A stretch of 14,853 bases of DNA from assembly GCA_031292035.1 (NCBI GenBank), contig JARLHX010000304.1, forward strand, positions 1 through 14,853, written 5' to 3'. Of this stretch, positions 8,301-14,845 are shown one piece after another. The notes below the pieces were generated by a model, which was not told the origin of the DNA, ran no database searches, and saw only the letters and a list, made by a program, of their open reading frames with translations. A program made the translations under genes and the position numbers. Each line of letters begins with the position of its first letter. Position 1 is the stretch's first letter. Origin of the DNA: Negativicutes bacterium. Lineage in GTDB: Bacteria > Bacillota_C > Negativicutes > Sporomusales_B > JARLHX01.

Positions 8301-8492
8301 CAGCAGCAGCTCCAGATAGTCCTTTTGCTTAACCATCAGTTCTTCCGTATACTGGCTGACCTCAGCCTGAATAATCGCTTTGGACATCTCAAACGACGCG
8401 AATCCGACCACGATCAGCGGCAGGACGCTTGTCACCAGAAGAAACAGCAGGAATTTCTGGGTGAGACTGTGCCACCTCATTATGTTTTTCAT
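5358..8492 (-). CDS. Hybrid sensor histidine kinase (Cache-like sensor, HAMP, PAS, HisKA, HATPase, two receivers)
   Basis: A 1044-residue inner-membrane kinase. TM1 (about 13-33) and TM2 (about 303-323) bracket an extracytoplasmic domain of about 265 residues resembling a double Cache domain. HAMP (about 324-378) and PAS (about 388-505, with [11 protein letters not shown]) follow. HisKA carries H534 in [11 protein letters not shown]. The ATPase domain has the N box ([10 protein letters not shown]), DTGIG and GGTGLGLSI. Receiver 1 (about 770-890) lacks key residues: the acidic pair is D776-Q777, the phospho-site is N825 and the conserved lysine is T877. Receiver 2 (about 925-1042) is intact, with D973 in [13 protein letters not shown] and a following TKP. 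The kinase starts 18 nt after the binding-protein gene and ends 12 nt before the Hpt gene. The context suggests it reads the ligand state of that binding protein, as LuxQ does with LuxP. The ribosome binding site (CGGGTG) is weak, so translation may be coupled to the upstream gene. Confidence 0.95.
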   Translation of the reverse strand: MKNIMRWHSLTQKFLLFLLVTSVLPLIVVGFASFEMSKAIIQAEVSQYTEELMVKQKDYLELLLEEVDSLIANVSSLEDIKNVVVDKNSRIDDYTDLATQAKIGYTLSGYSNLKGLVSIDVFTLNGTHYHVGDTLNVKQIRQEVKDRILAEATAHPHSVVWTGIEDNVNVNSAHDKVITAAKVFTKFDLEELTEKPVGLLLVNYSIDNFYDHFNQSSLDPDTAMMIVDQKNRLVFYRDKAKIADEVNPKFMQRLTEEHGSFVDTVDGRDMFVTYSKAAKTGWTIISFIPVQKLIAKTVAIRNTTFVVLSICLLVVFAFALVMSRKVVTPIDRITALFKEIKAGTIDENVRLPDPSSRDEIGELVRWFNTFLDSLGEKKRAEEALSESREQYRTVINNISEVIFQTDVSGLWTFLNPAWTEITGYPVEESIGQPFTNYVHPEDRARNWELFQPLIERKKDYCRHTIRYLTSDGGFRWVEVYAKLTFDKDGKVFGTSGTLNDVHERLIAEQEIQRAKEASEAANQAKSEFLANMSHEIRTPMNPIIGMTELLLDTPLTPPQREMLLTVRNAGKSLLDIIDDILDFSKIEAGKLGLENIDFNLRTVTEDVADLIAWKAREKGLALLTFIDPAIPQTLCGDPGRLRQVLLNLAGNAVKFTETGEIVIRALRLDGKESEPNIRFEIQDTGIGLAEEAKKRLFQPFTQADGSTTRKYGGTGLGLSISKRLVELMGGDIGAESSEGKGSLFYFTVRLGCALNAPRTQRPDRPDLRGLRVLVVDQSDDSRDIVHRYIIAWGMRNGSVAGPQEAIATLQREAAAGDPYDLAIVNAGMAGSGGPDLVRAIKNALSAAGTKVILLTPNDVGGQKQEAAEAGADAQLQTPVKQSQLFDCIAVVMNRMSLTEGSSGAVEKTAAAGGPAETQPQAPRTVLLAEDNRANQKLAVMLLEKLGYQTAVVNNGQEAVAATRMGKYDLILMDCQMPEMDGFEATVAIREAEKPAGKRIPIIAMTANAMQGDREKCLAAGMDDYITKPINPKQLKQLLERWSVK

Positions 8493-8510
8493 ATCAACAC
8501 CCGAATATCA

Positions 8511-9500
8511 TCACTGCAGGCTCCCCCGGTCCACAACCTTAACCTCAACGAAGGTTTCCAGCGGTATCTTGTCACCGCTGATTGCCTGCACCGCATATTT
8601 GATTCCCATGTACCCCTGAACATCGGCCTGCTGATCGATCGTAACAGCCATCTTGCCTTCCCTGATGGCCTGTTTCGCCTCATTCAGGGCATCGAACGCT
8701 GCGACCCGGACGCCTGTCCTGCCGCTTTCTCCCAGGTATTTCACCGCCCCCAGCCCCATCATGTCATTGGCGCAGAAGATAGCACCGATGTTGGGATGGC
8801 TTTTAAACAAGCTTGAGGTCAGCGAATAAGCCTCGTCAATTTTCCAGTTGGCGGTTTCCACAGCCACCACGTTAATGTTCGGATTTTCTTTGAAGGCGCG
8901 CAGCGCCCCATTTTTGCGATCCGTCGAATTGATTGCGCTGGTGATGCCCTCCAGTACCACAACATCGGTAGGTTCGCCAATCTTGTCGCTGATGTATTTT
9001 GCTGATAAGTACGCGCCTTGTTCATTGTTTACGCTGATGAAAGGAACATCAGCCAGACCCATTTTGCGGCACACGTCCTTATCCAGTTGGTTATCGATAT
9101 TGATGATCGGAATTTTTGCATCCTGGGCTCTTTTTAATACCGGAATCAATTCTGTGGAACTGGCTGGAGCGATAACAATCGCGTCTGCTTTCGCCTGGAT
9201 TAAATCTTCAATAATGGCAATTTGCTGATCGATAGAGGTTTCCTGAGCCCCGGTCTTGACAATGAGATTAATCCCCAGTTCCTTTTCCGCTTTTCGCGCC
9301 CCTTTCTCCATCTCAACAAAAAAAGGGTTGGTCAGAGTCTTCATCACCAACGCGACATTTTTCTTGGCTGAAGGTCCCGACTGGGTTTGCGAGCCAGGCT
9401 GTTTGTTTCCCATAATAACCTGGTCGTTGCCCTTGGTTGAAGCGCAACCGACAAGCAGCAAAGCCAAAACCGCCGCCATGACGACACTGATGATACGCAT
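8511..9500 (-). CDS. Ribose/AI-2-type periplasmic sugar-binding lipoprotein, probable sensor subunit
   Basis: A 329-residue exported lipoprotein: hydrophobic signal, lipobox LVGC with lipidated C19, then a linker and a type I periplasmic binding domain (Peripla_BP_4, RbsB-like). Set against my memory of E. coli RbsB, several sugar-contact positions are kept: N58-x-F60-F61, D136, R195, N245, D270 and Q290/Q291. Others differ: the usual INP asparagine is A111, the arginine after D136 is N137, and a phenylalanine appears to be W219. A sugar-like but non-ribose ligand is therefore plausible. The ATG follows AAGGAGG by 7 nt. No permease or ATPase gene is adjacent; the next gene, 18 nt away, is the hybrid kinase. 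I infer that it presents its ligand to the kinase sensor domain rather than serving transport. Involvement in AI-2 or sugar sensing is unproven. Confidence 0.9.
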   Translation of the reverse strand: MRIISVVMAAVLALLLVGCASTKGNDQVIMGNKQPGSQTQSGPSAKKNVALVMKTLTNPFFVEMEKGARKAEKELGINLIVKTGAQETSIDQQIAIIEDLIQAKADAIVIAPASSTELIPVLKRAQDAKIPIINIDNQLDKDVCRKMGLADVPFISVNNEQGAYLSAKYISDKIGEPTDVVVLEGITSAINSTDRKNGALRAFKENPNINVVAVETANWKIDEAYSLTSSLFKSHPNIGAIFCANDMMGLGAVKYLGESGRTGVRVAAFDALNEAKQAIREGKMAVTIDQQADVQGYMGIKYAVQAISGDKIPLETFVEVKVVDRGSLQ

Positions 9501-9573
9501 TTGTTATCCTCCTTATTGTCCGATCCCCTCTTAACAGCGCGACCTAACCGATAACACCCGGATCTTCCTTCAT

Positions 9574-9618
9574 AAAAAGGCCTTGGGTCGCAGGCTTACC
9601 GGCCTTACCTGGCCTGCG
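9574..9618 (-). other. Possible attenuator hairpin between HD-GYP and binding-protein genes
   Basis: CGCAGGC (9589-9595) pairs perfectly with GCCTGCG (9612-9618) around a 16-nt loop that contains the HD-GYP stop codon. On the minus strand the stem is followed by ten bases and then TTTTT (9578-9574). The distance to the T-run makes it a poor intrinsic terminator. It could partly reduce expression of the three downstream genes or stabilise the first message. Confidence 0.3.
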
Positions 9619-10738
9619 GTTGTCCCTCATCTCCGCCTGTTACGGCAACACCTTCCTCGTCTTTGTAGGACTCGTAAATATCACAGAAGATCCGCTGCGA
9701 ATCTTTGAACGCCGCCAGCACGGCTGGCGAAAAATGCTCTGGCTGGATTCGGCCGTCGCCCTGGGTGATAATCCGCGAAGCGACATCATGAGTAAAGGGA
9801 GGTTTATAGGGCCTGGACATGCGCAGTGCGTCGTATTGATCAGCCAGAGCCACGATAAGCCCTTCGATAGGTATGTTGTCGCCGGCAAGGCCAAAGGGGT
9901 ACCCGCTTCCATCCCAGCGCTCATGATGATTCAGCGCCACGGTTTTGCCTATCTGCAAAATCGGGGAGATGGAGCTGTCGAGTATTCTGCCGCCGATCAG
10001 CGTATGGGTTTTCATGATTTCATATTCATCTGCGGTCAACCCGCCTTTTTTTAAAAGCACATGATCAGGGATGCCGATCTTTCCGATGTCATGCATCTGG
10101 CTGGCAAGGCTCAGCACCTTCACTTCAGCGTATCCCAGCTGCGAGGCCAGAAGCCTGACATAATGACTGATCCTTTTGATATGGCTTCCTGTGTCACTGT
10201 CTTTAAATTCAGCCGCCAGGGTAAGGCGGTAGATGGTCTCCTGAAAAGAATCTTCAAGATTGCGTGTTTTCTCAGTCAGCTTCTCGGACAGAATCTCGTT
10301 GTGGAAGGTCAAAAAATCGCCGTATTCTTTAACCTTGATTATGTTGGCAATTCGTATCGCCAGTTCCGCCGCATCGATTGGCTTCGCGAGAAATTCATCG
10401 GCCCCGGCTTTAAGACCCTGCAATTTGGACTGCTTGTCTTCCAAGGCGGTAACCATAATGATAGGGATATTCTGTAATTTGGAATTGTTTTTTATCAGAG
10501 CGCACAGCTCGAAGCCATCCATCTCTGGCATCACCACATCAAGCAGAATCACGTCCGGCACGGATTTGTTGAGCTTTTGCAGCGTTTCTATTCCGCTGAG
10601 GGCGATGTCGCAATCGTATTTGGCAAGCATCCGCTTCATCAGCACCGCGTTGCTCAAAATATCGTCCACAATCAGAATTTTTTTCCTGGCATTCCAGTAT
10701 TTCGTTGGTATTTCGCAATAATTCATTGTACTTTCCAT
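9605..10738 (-). CDS. Response regulator with HD-GYP cyclic-di-GMP phosphodiesterase domain
   Basis: A 377-residue cytoplasmic regulator. The N-terminal receiver (about 18-138) has the acidic pair D25-D26, phospho-acceptor D67 in ILLDVVMPEMDG, and K119 in AKP. A helical linker joins it to an HD-GYP domain (about 165-355) with H186, the HD pair H216-D217 in MHDIGKIGIPD, H271-H272, and the GYP motif in DGSGYPFGL (279-281). HD-GYP proteins hydrolyse cyclic-di-GMP to pGpG or GMP, and the catalytic residues appear complete. I choose the ATG at 10738: it lies just downstream of a candidate promoter and removes an unlikely 24-residue extension that begins at a TTG (10810). Its ribosome binding site is poor (CGGGG, 7 nt away). 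It is the probable output of the phosphorelay encoded downstream, 105 nt from the binding-protein gene. Confidence 0.92.
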   Translation of the reverse strand: MESTMNYCEIPTKYWNARKKILIVDDILSNAVLMKRMLAKYDCDIALSGIETLQKLNKSVPDVILLDVVMPEMDGFELCALIKNNSKLQNIPIIMVTALEDKQSKLQGLKAGADEFLAKPIDAAELAIRIANIIKVKEYGDFLTFHNEILSEKLTEKTRNLEDSFQETIYRLTLAAEFKDSDTGSHIKRISHYVRLLASQLGYAEVKVLSLASQMHDIGKIGIPDHVLLKKGGLTADEYEIMKTHTLIGGRILDSSISPILQIGKTVALNHHERWDGSGYPFGLAGDNIPIEGLIVALADQYDALRMSRPYKPPFTHDVASRIITQGDGRIQPEHFSPAVLAAFKDSQRIFCDIYESYKDEEGVAVTGGDEGQPQAR

Positions 10739-10763
10739 GAAAAAACCCCGCGCTCTCACAGAA

Positions 10764-10791
10764 TTTATAATTAATGTCATATTTCGACCAA
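10764..10791 (-). promoter_or_regulatory. Candidate promoter of the HD-GYP/phosphorelay operon
   Basis: The minus strand has TTGGTC (10791-10786), a 16-nt spacer and TATAAA (10769-10764). The resulting leader to the ATG at 10738 would be short, about 20 nt. The -10 box is good and the -35 box is partial. Confidence 0.4.
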
Positions 10792-10907
10792 GTGCGACAA
10801 TATCCTCCAAGACCGCTGACTAAACATCGACTTGAAGAGTTTATTTCGAGACTTGGCGAATTTCACCTGACAACCCGGTCCTGCATGAGCCGCAAACGAC
10901 GTGCAGG

Positions 10908-10951
10908 CAAAAAAGAAAACAGGCCCATAAGCCTGCTTTACTCTTTTTTGC
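10908..10951 (-). terminator. Terminator after the OstA-like gene, possibly bidirectional
   Basis: CAGGC (10920-10924) and GCCTG (10931-10935) form a 5-bp stem with a 6-nt loop. An A-rich tract precedes it and a T-rich tract follows it, and these can also pair. On the minus strand the stem is followed by TTTTCTTTTTT, 25 nt after the OstA-like stop codon at most. It differs in sequence from the CCGCAA terminator family found elsewhere in the window. Confidence 0.75.
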
Positions 10952-10975
10952 GTTGGCGGTTCGTGATGATTTCAG

Positions 10976-11461
10976 TTATTCTGTCTGATAAGTATTCTCT
11001 GCAACGTTATACACCAATGAATTGGTTTCTATATGTTTTCCGCCATCATCGATGATGACGTTGTTGCGGAATACTCCTTGTTTTGTCCGCCAGTTGAACT
11101 CTGCTTCATCGGCAGTAATGTTTGTATCCCCCCGTTTGAAGGTGATATTTTTTTTGATTAGAGCCGTATCCTTCAGTCCATTGACATATACACTGTCGCC
11201 TGTAAAGATGATATCTCCCTGGGTCAGGGTGATTCCGCCCTCACCCCAAACCTCGAGGGAAAGCACTTTAACTCTTGCTTCTCCTGCAGTAATTAACCTG
11301 TTACCTACTTCGACGGATACATTGCCTTTTAGGATATACATCCCCTGGGTTACATCAAACGAGGAACTGTCGGATTTAATAACCGGAGCAGCTTGCACTG
11401 CAGCCGCAAAACTCAAACATGTTAACATCACGATAAAAAGTAATACAACTTTACCCTTCAC
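10976..11461 (-). CDS. OstA/LptA-like periplasmic protein
   Basis: A 161-residue protein with a clear signal peptide (about 1-25, cleavage after VQA). The rest is a repeating beta-strand pattern typical of the OstA/LptA N-terminal domain: KSDSSSFDVTQGMYILKGNVSV-type strands, then DIIFTGDSVYV, ITADEAEFNWRTKQGVF and IETNSLVYNV, split here for length. LptA bridges lipopolysaccharide from the inner to the outer membrane; the length is close to that of LptA. Its presence supports a diderm cell envelope. No lptB, lptC or other export genes are adjacent, so this may be a secondary paralogue with a different glycan or lipid partner. The start is GTG at 11461, 6 nt after AAGGGG. An out-of-frame ATG overlapping it is followed directly by TGA and cannot be used. 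Confidence 0.82.
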   Translation of the reverse strand: MKGKVVLLFIVMLTCLSFAAAVQAAPVIKSDSSSFDVTQGMYILKGNVSVEVGNRLITAGEARVKVLSLEVWGEGGITLTQGDIIFTGDSVYVNGLKDTALIKKNITFKRGDTNITADEAEFNWRTKQGVFRNNVIIDDGGKHIETNSLVYNVAENTYQTE

Positions 11462-11488
11462 ATTTATCCCCTTCAGCTAAACAAAGTA

Positions 11489-11494
11489 TACATA
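11489..11494 (-). promoter_or_regulatory. Possible -10 box of the OstA-like gene
   Basis: The minus strand has TATACT in the context TTATGTATACTTTG, about 28 nt upstream of the GTG start. No convincing -35 box is seen at 16-18 nt. Its position between the upstream terminator and the ribosome binding site is the main support. Confidence 0.35.
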
Positions 11495-11650
11495 ATTAGT
11501 TTCGCACAGTTAGAAAGAAATCCTGCAAATTCACGCAATCAGTCTGAAGTTATATTATTCCTGCATCACTTTTCGATAAGCCCGTTCCCTGCAGCACACC
11601 TGTTTATTGGTTCTTTTAGCTGGCTCCAAACCCAGCTCCGATCAACATAA
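11495..11650. other. Intergenic stretch with one small hairpin, no gene seen
   Basis: Between the OstA-like promoter region and the terminator near 11654 I see no coding frame. The one notable structure is a perfect 6-bp hairpin, AGCTGG/CCAGCT with an 8-nt loop, at 11618-11637. It has no T-tract on either strand. Confidence 0.4.
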
Positions 11651-11689
11651 AACGGTAACCACAAAAGCTATAATCTTTTGCGGTTACCG
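11646..11689 (-). terminator. Intrinsic terminator of the 360-residue unknown gene (repeat family copy B)
   Basis: This is the longest hairpin of the family: 15 bp, arms 11653-11667 and 11675-11689, 7-nt loop. The single mismatch on the DNA (A11661 against C11681) becomes a G-U pair in the minus-strand RNA. A GTTTTATG tail follows the stem. It lies about 65 nt past the stop codon of the unknown gene, with a tRNA-like segment in between. Confidence 0.8.
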
Positions 11690-11697
11690 AACTCAAT

Positions 11698-11725
11698 TGG
11701 CGACCCCTGCAGAGTTCGAATCTGC
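11698..11725 (-). other. tRNA 3'-end-like relic (T-arm, acceptor strand, CCA)
   Basis: Read on the minus strand, GCAGA-TTCGAAC-TCTGC forms a 5-bp T-stem with a 7-nt loop matching the TTCRANY rule. It is followed by a 7-base acceptor strand AGGGGTC, a discriminator G and CCA. No matching 5' acceptor strand (GACCCCT), D-arm or anticodon arm is found upstream, where the unknown gene's coding sequence ends 29 nt away. It is therefore only a 3' fragment, not a tRNA gene. An attachment-site remnant or a copied tRNA-terminator end are possible origins. Confidence 0.55.
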
Positions 11726-11754
11726 GGTCCCAGAAAACAGTCTTTTATAACTCT

Positions 11755-12837
11755 TTATTGATGTTTAATTTCGGTAAGTACTTTTTGCATCAGGGGATAA
11801 TAAACCTGCCAGTAGAAATCACCAATACCTGCTACCTGCCTGAAATCTTTGTAATTCCAGAATTGGGGAATATTCCTTTTGTCAGCGTAATCACCGGCAA
11901 AATAATAGGTCCGGTACTTGGCAAACCTTTTTACAATAGCCGGCGAAGAACTTGGCAAACCATATTCGTTGAGTTTTTTCGCGCCCTCTTCCGTCACATC
12001 CAGATGATATTCTGCGAGCACCTGGGAATCTTGTGCGGGTTCGATGATATCAAACCAATATTCATATTCAACATTATTCCTCACATTATACTCAGACACT
12101 GCTGCCGGAGAAAAAACAACCCGAACATGTTTCGAGCCAAAATCCGTTCCGGCCTGCAAAACTACTACAGTATCATCAATATTGTCGTAAGCAACCCCCG
12201 GTCCCGTGAACTCCCATTTCTTCCCGTATTGTTTTTCGTAGTTTCGTACCAGCCATAAAGGCACCTCCGTGTTTGTTGAGGATAAATCATCAAAATAGCG
12301 GCCAATCCAGCCGGTCCATTTAACCCCAAGCAGATTTTCAATAAGATAACGCGCCTCCGCCGTTGTCGGTGTGGCGAACGCATTATATTCGGCAACCAGA
12401 ATGTTGCTGTTGTTCAATCCTTTTTCTATACTTGTAATCTCTTTGGCCGTAAGTCCGCCATAGATCAGTTTTGAACGTTCCCCTCTCAGATTTTCACCGT
12501 AAAAATCCTCAGTATACACCCCGTAGGTATCGGCAATATAAATCAGGTCGACATCCTTCACCACATCAGGCAACTCTTTTATCGCGTATTTTTTATCAGG
12601 CAAAGGAAAAAAACCATAATAATCCTCATGATAAACAAAAGGCGTTCCGGTTTTACTATTGACATATTTGAGATTATTCAACAACCACATGAAGGACTTA
12701 TGTTCGCGATAATTATCAACAGGCACTGTTTTATCCAGGATTACTACGTTTATAGGGGTTTCTTTTCCGAAAAACCACCAAACCGCAAACGGCAATGACA
12801 ATAAAATAACCAGAATGACCGCCAATATGTTTTTCAT
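11755..12837 (-). CDS. Membrane-anchored protein of unknown function, possible class I amidotransferase-like fold
   Basis: A 360-residue protein I do not recognise. An N-terminal hydrophobic helix (about 4-23) with a lysine at position 2 acts as an anchor or uncleaved signal, placing the remainder outside the cytoplasm. The next part alternates strands and helices: INVVILDKTVPVD at about 29-41, DVDLIYIADTYGVY at about 95-108, SNILVAEYNAFATPT at about 144-158. This resembles Rossmann-like or GATase-like domains, but I see no nucleophilic cysteine motif. The C-terminal half is rich in aromatics (FAKYRTYYFAGDY and FYWQVYYPLMQ). The ATG at 12837 has AGAGGAG 7 nt upstream, a better start than the ATG at 12864, which lies upstream of that site. 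It appears monocistronic, ending at the copy B terminator. A role in envelope polysaccharide handling is only a guess. Confidence 0.85.
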   Translation of the reverse strand: MKNILAVILVILLSLPFAVWWFFGKETPINVVILDKTVPVDNYREHKSFMWLLNNLKYVNSKTGTPFVYHEDYYGFFPLPDKKYAIKELPDVVKDVDLIYIADTYGVYTEDFYGENLRGERSKLIYGGLTAKEITSIEKGLNNSNILVAEYNAFATPTTAEARYLIENLLGVKWTGWIGRYFDDLSSTNTEVPLWLVRNYEKQYGKKWEFTGPGVAYDNIDDTVVVLQAGTDFGSKHVRVVFSPAAVSEYNVRNNVEYEYWFDIIEPAQDSQVLAEYHLDVTEEGAKKLNEYGLPSSSPAIVKRFAKYRTYYFAGDYADKRNIPQFWNYKDFRQVAGIGDFYWQVYYPLMQKVLTEIKHQ

Positions 12838-13163
12838 CAACTTTCTCCTCTCATTACCTAACATACATTATTTATCAGGATTAAACTCATTTTCTTATCG
12901 AATTAACGATATATTCCTTTTCATTAACTAAATATTCCAGCTTACCCCACTTATTTCCTGCATTTTTTCCCTTTTTTGACAGGTACCGCAATACTGTTTT
13001 TCTGATCATTGTTACAGAAGCAAAGCTAACCCAGGAGGTAAAAAACAAAAATCCGCAAAAGCTGTAAACTCTTGCGGTAACTGTATTCAAGGGCACCCCG
13101 GCAGCTATACCTTTCGCTTAGCATGAAGCAAGCGTACCTTGCCTGTCGCCTGAAGCAATGGAG
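12838..13163. other. Intergenic region between catalase and the unknown gene
   Basis: These 326 bases hold the copy C terminator near 13053 and a TA-rich leader before 12837. A 40-codon open frame (13009-12887, minus strand) has plausible codons but no ribosome binding site. I found no clear -35/-10 pair for the unknown gene. Confidence 0.5.
13040..13077 (-). terminator. Intrinsic terminator of the catalase gene (repeat family copy C)
   Basis: On the minus strand CCGCAAGAG and CTTTTGCGG (arms 13077-13069 and 13061-13053) form a 9-bp stem with one G-U pair and a 7-nt loop, followed by ATTTTTGTTTTTT. It lies about 87 nt after the catalase stop codon. Just upstream it carries CTGCCGGGGT and TTGAATACAGTTA, shared with copies A and B. 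Confidence 0.88.
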
Positions 13164-14615
13164 TTACGGAGTCAACTTTAATCCCTGAGCGATTCTGCTG
13201 CCAAGCTCAGTATCTGTCCTCATAAAGTGTTCAAGCATCCTTCTTTGGATAGGCTCATAAGCCTGGCTCAGACTTTCGAGGATATTAGAAATCAGCTGTT
13301 TCTTTTCCAGTCCCGTCATATTTCGGTATCTGTACCCTGGCTGATAATAATCGTCTCCCGGTATAACCTGCCGTCCCACGTTCCCTGAAACATATTCGCA
13401 GGAGGGATTGCCTTGTGCCGGCGCCCCAGCGGGCGTCCCGCAGTCTAACGTGTTCGGCAGATAATTGGCGATATCTTCGCTGAACCTGATGCGCATGGGT
13501 CCATCCTGCATCTTGTTGTTCACCGGGTTTCTGGGCATATTTACCGGCAGCTCTAAATAATTGGTGCCGATACGATATCTTTGGGTATCTCCATAGGGAA
13601 AGACGCGCCCCTGCAGTACCCGGTCATTCGAAATATCGATTCCCGGCACAAGAGCCGCCGGCGAAAACGCCGACTGTTCGACTTGGGCAAAAAAATTCTC
13701 AGGATTTTTATTGAGCACCATCCTGCCCACCGGAATCAACGGAAACAAATTCTCCGGCCATATCAGGGTTGGGTCCAGGATATCAAAGGGCTGAGTGCTT
13801 TCAAACTCAACTTTTATCGTTTGGACCCGCATTTCAAATTCGACAGGATGCCCGGCCGCAATGGTGTCGAAGAGATCCCGGCTCGCCACGTCAGGATCAG
13901 TGGCCGCAAGATGGGCCGCTGTCTTGCTGTCTAAGTATTCAACGCCTGCACAGGGTTCCCAGTAATACCTGACATACACTTCTTCCCCATGTTGATTGAC
14001 CCATTTGTAAGTGTTGACTCCGAAGCCTTGAATCCTTCTGTAGCTTTTTATAGTACAAATGTCGGCAAAAAGATAGGTAAGAAAATGCATGGACTCGGGC
14101 CGCAAAGACATGAAGTCCCAGAAACGGCTGGCCGCGATCGGTCCGCCCCGGGTATTGGTGACCGGGTCCGGCTTAACAGCATGAACGAAATCCGGAAATT
14201 GCAGCGGATCTCTCAGCGGGAACACCGGAACATTATTGCTGATAAGATCATAGTTGCCTTCTTCTGTATAAAATTTCACGGCAAACCCGCGAATATCCCG
14301 CACGGTGTCGGCCCCTCCCGCCGAGCTACCGGCTATCGAAAATCTGGCAAAAACCGGAGTTGCCTTGTCGGGCTCTTGCAAGAAATCAGCCTTAATCAAA
14401 GGGGCGAACGATTTATACGGTACAAAAAAACCGAAAGCACCGGCACCCTTCGCATGAAAAACTCTTTCCGGAATTTTCTCCCGGTCAAATTGCGAAATCT
14501 TTTCAAGATAAACGGTATCAGTGAGGAGGATTGGCCCTCTCTCTCCCACCGTTAAGGAAAGCTGATCATCGACAACCGGCGCCCCCTGGTTGCTGGTCAG
14601 GAATCCTTTGGTCAT
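13164..14615 (-). CDS. Monofunctional haem catalase (small-subunit type)
   Basis: A 483-residue catalase, the usual length for small-subunit enzymes, converting hydrogen peroxide to water and oxygen in the cytoplasm. It has the distal histidine in RVFHAKGAGAFGFF (H54), the core ADTVRDIRGFAVKFYTEEGN, the asparagine pair N127-N128, and the proximal haem ligand Y341 in RVFPYGDTQRYR with R337. The NADPH-type catalase C-terminus includes YYQPGYRYR. Small departures from common catalases are P133 in PVFPLRD and tyrosine in DTQRYR where histidine is usual. The ATG is preceded by AAGGTG 7 nt away. It has its own promoter and terminator. In an anaerobe it would protect against transient oxygen; a spore catalase (KatX-like) role is possible but cannot be decided from sequence alone. 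Confidence 0.96.
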   Translation of the reverse strand: MTKGFLTSNQGAPVVDDQLSLTVGERGPILLTDTVYLEKISQFDREKIPERVFHAKGAGAFGFFVPYKSFAPLIKADFLQEPDKATPVFARFSIAGSSAGGADTVRDIRGFAVKFYTEEGNYDLISNNVPVFPLRDPLQFPDFVHAVKPDPVTNTRGGPIAASRFWDFMSLRPESMHFLTYLFADICTIKSYRRIQGFGVNTYKWVNQHGEEVYVRYYWEPCAGVEYLDSKTAAHLAATDPDVASRDLFDTIAAGHPVEFEMRVQTIKVEFESTQPFDILDPTLIWPENLFPLIPVGRMVLNKNPENFFAQVEQSAFSPAALVPGIDISNDRVLQGRVFPYGDTQRYRIGTNYLELPVNMPRNPVNNKMQDGPMRIRFSEDIANYLPNTLDCGTPAGAPAQGNPSCEYVSGNVGRQVIPGDDYYQPGYRYRNMTGLEKKQLISNILESLSQAYEPIQRRMLEHFMRTDTELGSRIAQGLKLTP

Positions 14616-14650
14616 ATTCCTTCACCTTCAAATCATAAATTTTTTATACG

Positions 14651-14682
14651 ATTATATTCGCCCTGTCATTATTTTAGAATAA
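14651..14682 (-). promoter_or_regulatory. Catalase promoter with overlapping PerR-like palindrome
   Basis: The minus strand has a perfect -10 box TATAAT (14656-14651), with a weak -35 TTCTAA 17 nt upstream. The near-palindrome TTATTCTAAAATAA (14682-14669) covers the -35 box. Its outer arms match the PerR box (TTATAAT-N-ATTATAA), but the centre differs and is one base short. Peroxide-responsive repression is inferred. Confidence 0.5.
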
Positions 14683-14732
14683 GCTTAACTACGTGACAGG
14701 CAAGAAACCTTCCGCCACGACGGCAAAATAAT

Positions 14733-14752
14733 AACAGGCGTCACAGCCTGTT
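14733..14752 (-). terminator. Small hairpin upstream of catalase, possible weak terminator
   Basis: AACAGGC (14733-14739) and GCCTGTT (14746-14752) form a perfect 7-bp stem with a 6-nt loop. On the minus strand ATTATTTTG follows. It may be a backup terminator after the CCGCAA hairpin that lies upstream of it on this strand. Confidence 0.4.
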
Positions 14753-14814
14753 TCCTTGTATTAATCAAACATCATTTGCCCGCTTTTCGCCGGTAAGGGA
14801 CGGCATTACATAAA

Positions 14815-14845
14815 CAAAAACCGCAAAAGCTGTAAGCCCTTGCGG
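14815..14845 (-). terminator. Intrinsic terminator of an off-window gene (repeat family copy D)
   Basis: On the minus strand CCGCAAGGG and CTTTTGCGG (14845-14837 and 14829-14821) pair over 9 bp, two of them G-U, followed by TTTTTGTTT. It should end a minus-strand gene to the right of the window. The preceding TTCAGTAA fits the family, but the rest of the upstream block lies outside. Confidence 0.75.

Noticed and set aside
7971..8816. Plus-strand open frame of 281 codons across the kinase and binding-protein genes
   Set aside because: It spans two well-supported minus-strand genes and their junction, and has no start signal.
9501..9604. Cyclic-di-GMP riboswitch in front of the binding-protein gene
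   Set aside because: The HD-GYP context invited the search, but I could not find the conserved GEMM core bases or pairing pattern, only a simple hairpin.
11690..11760. Complete tRNA gene
   Set aside because: Only the T-arm and the 3' acceptor strand are present. No D-arm, anticodon arm or 5' acceptor strand precedes them.
12887..13009. 40-codon minus-strand open frame between catalase and the unknown gene
   Set aside because: The codon choice is plausible, but there is no ribosome binding site before its ATG, and the longer version runs through the catalase terminator hairpin.
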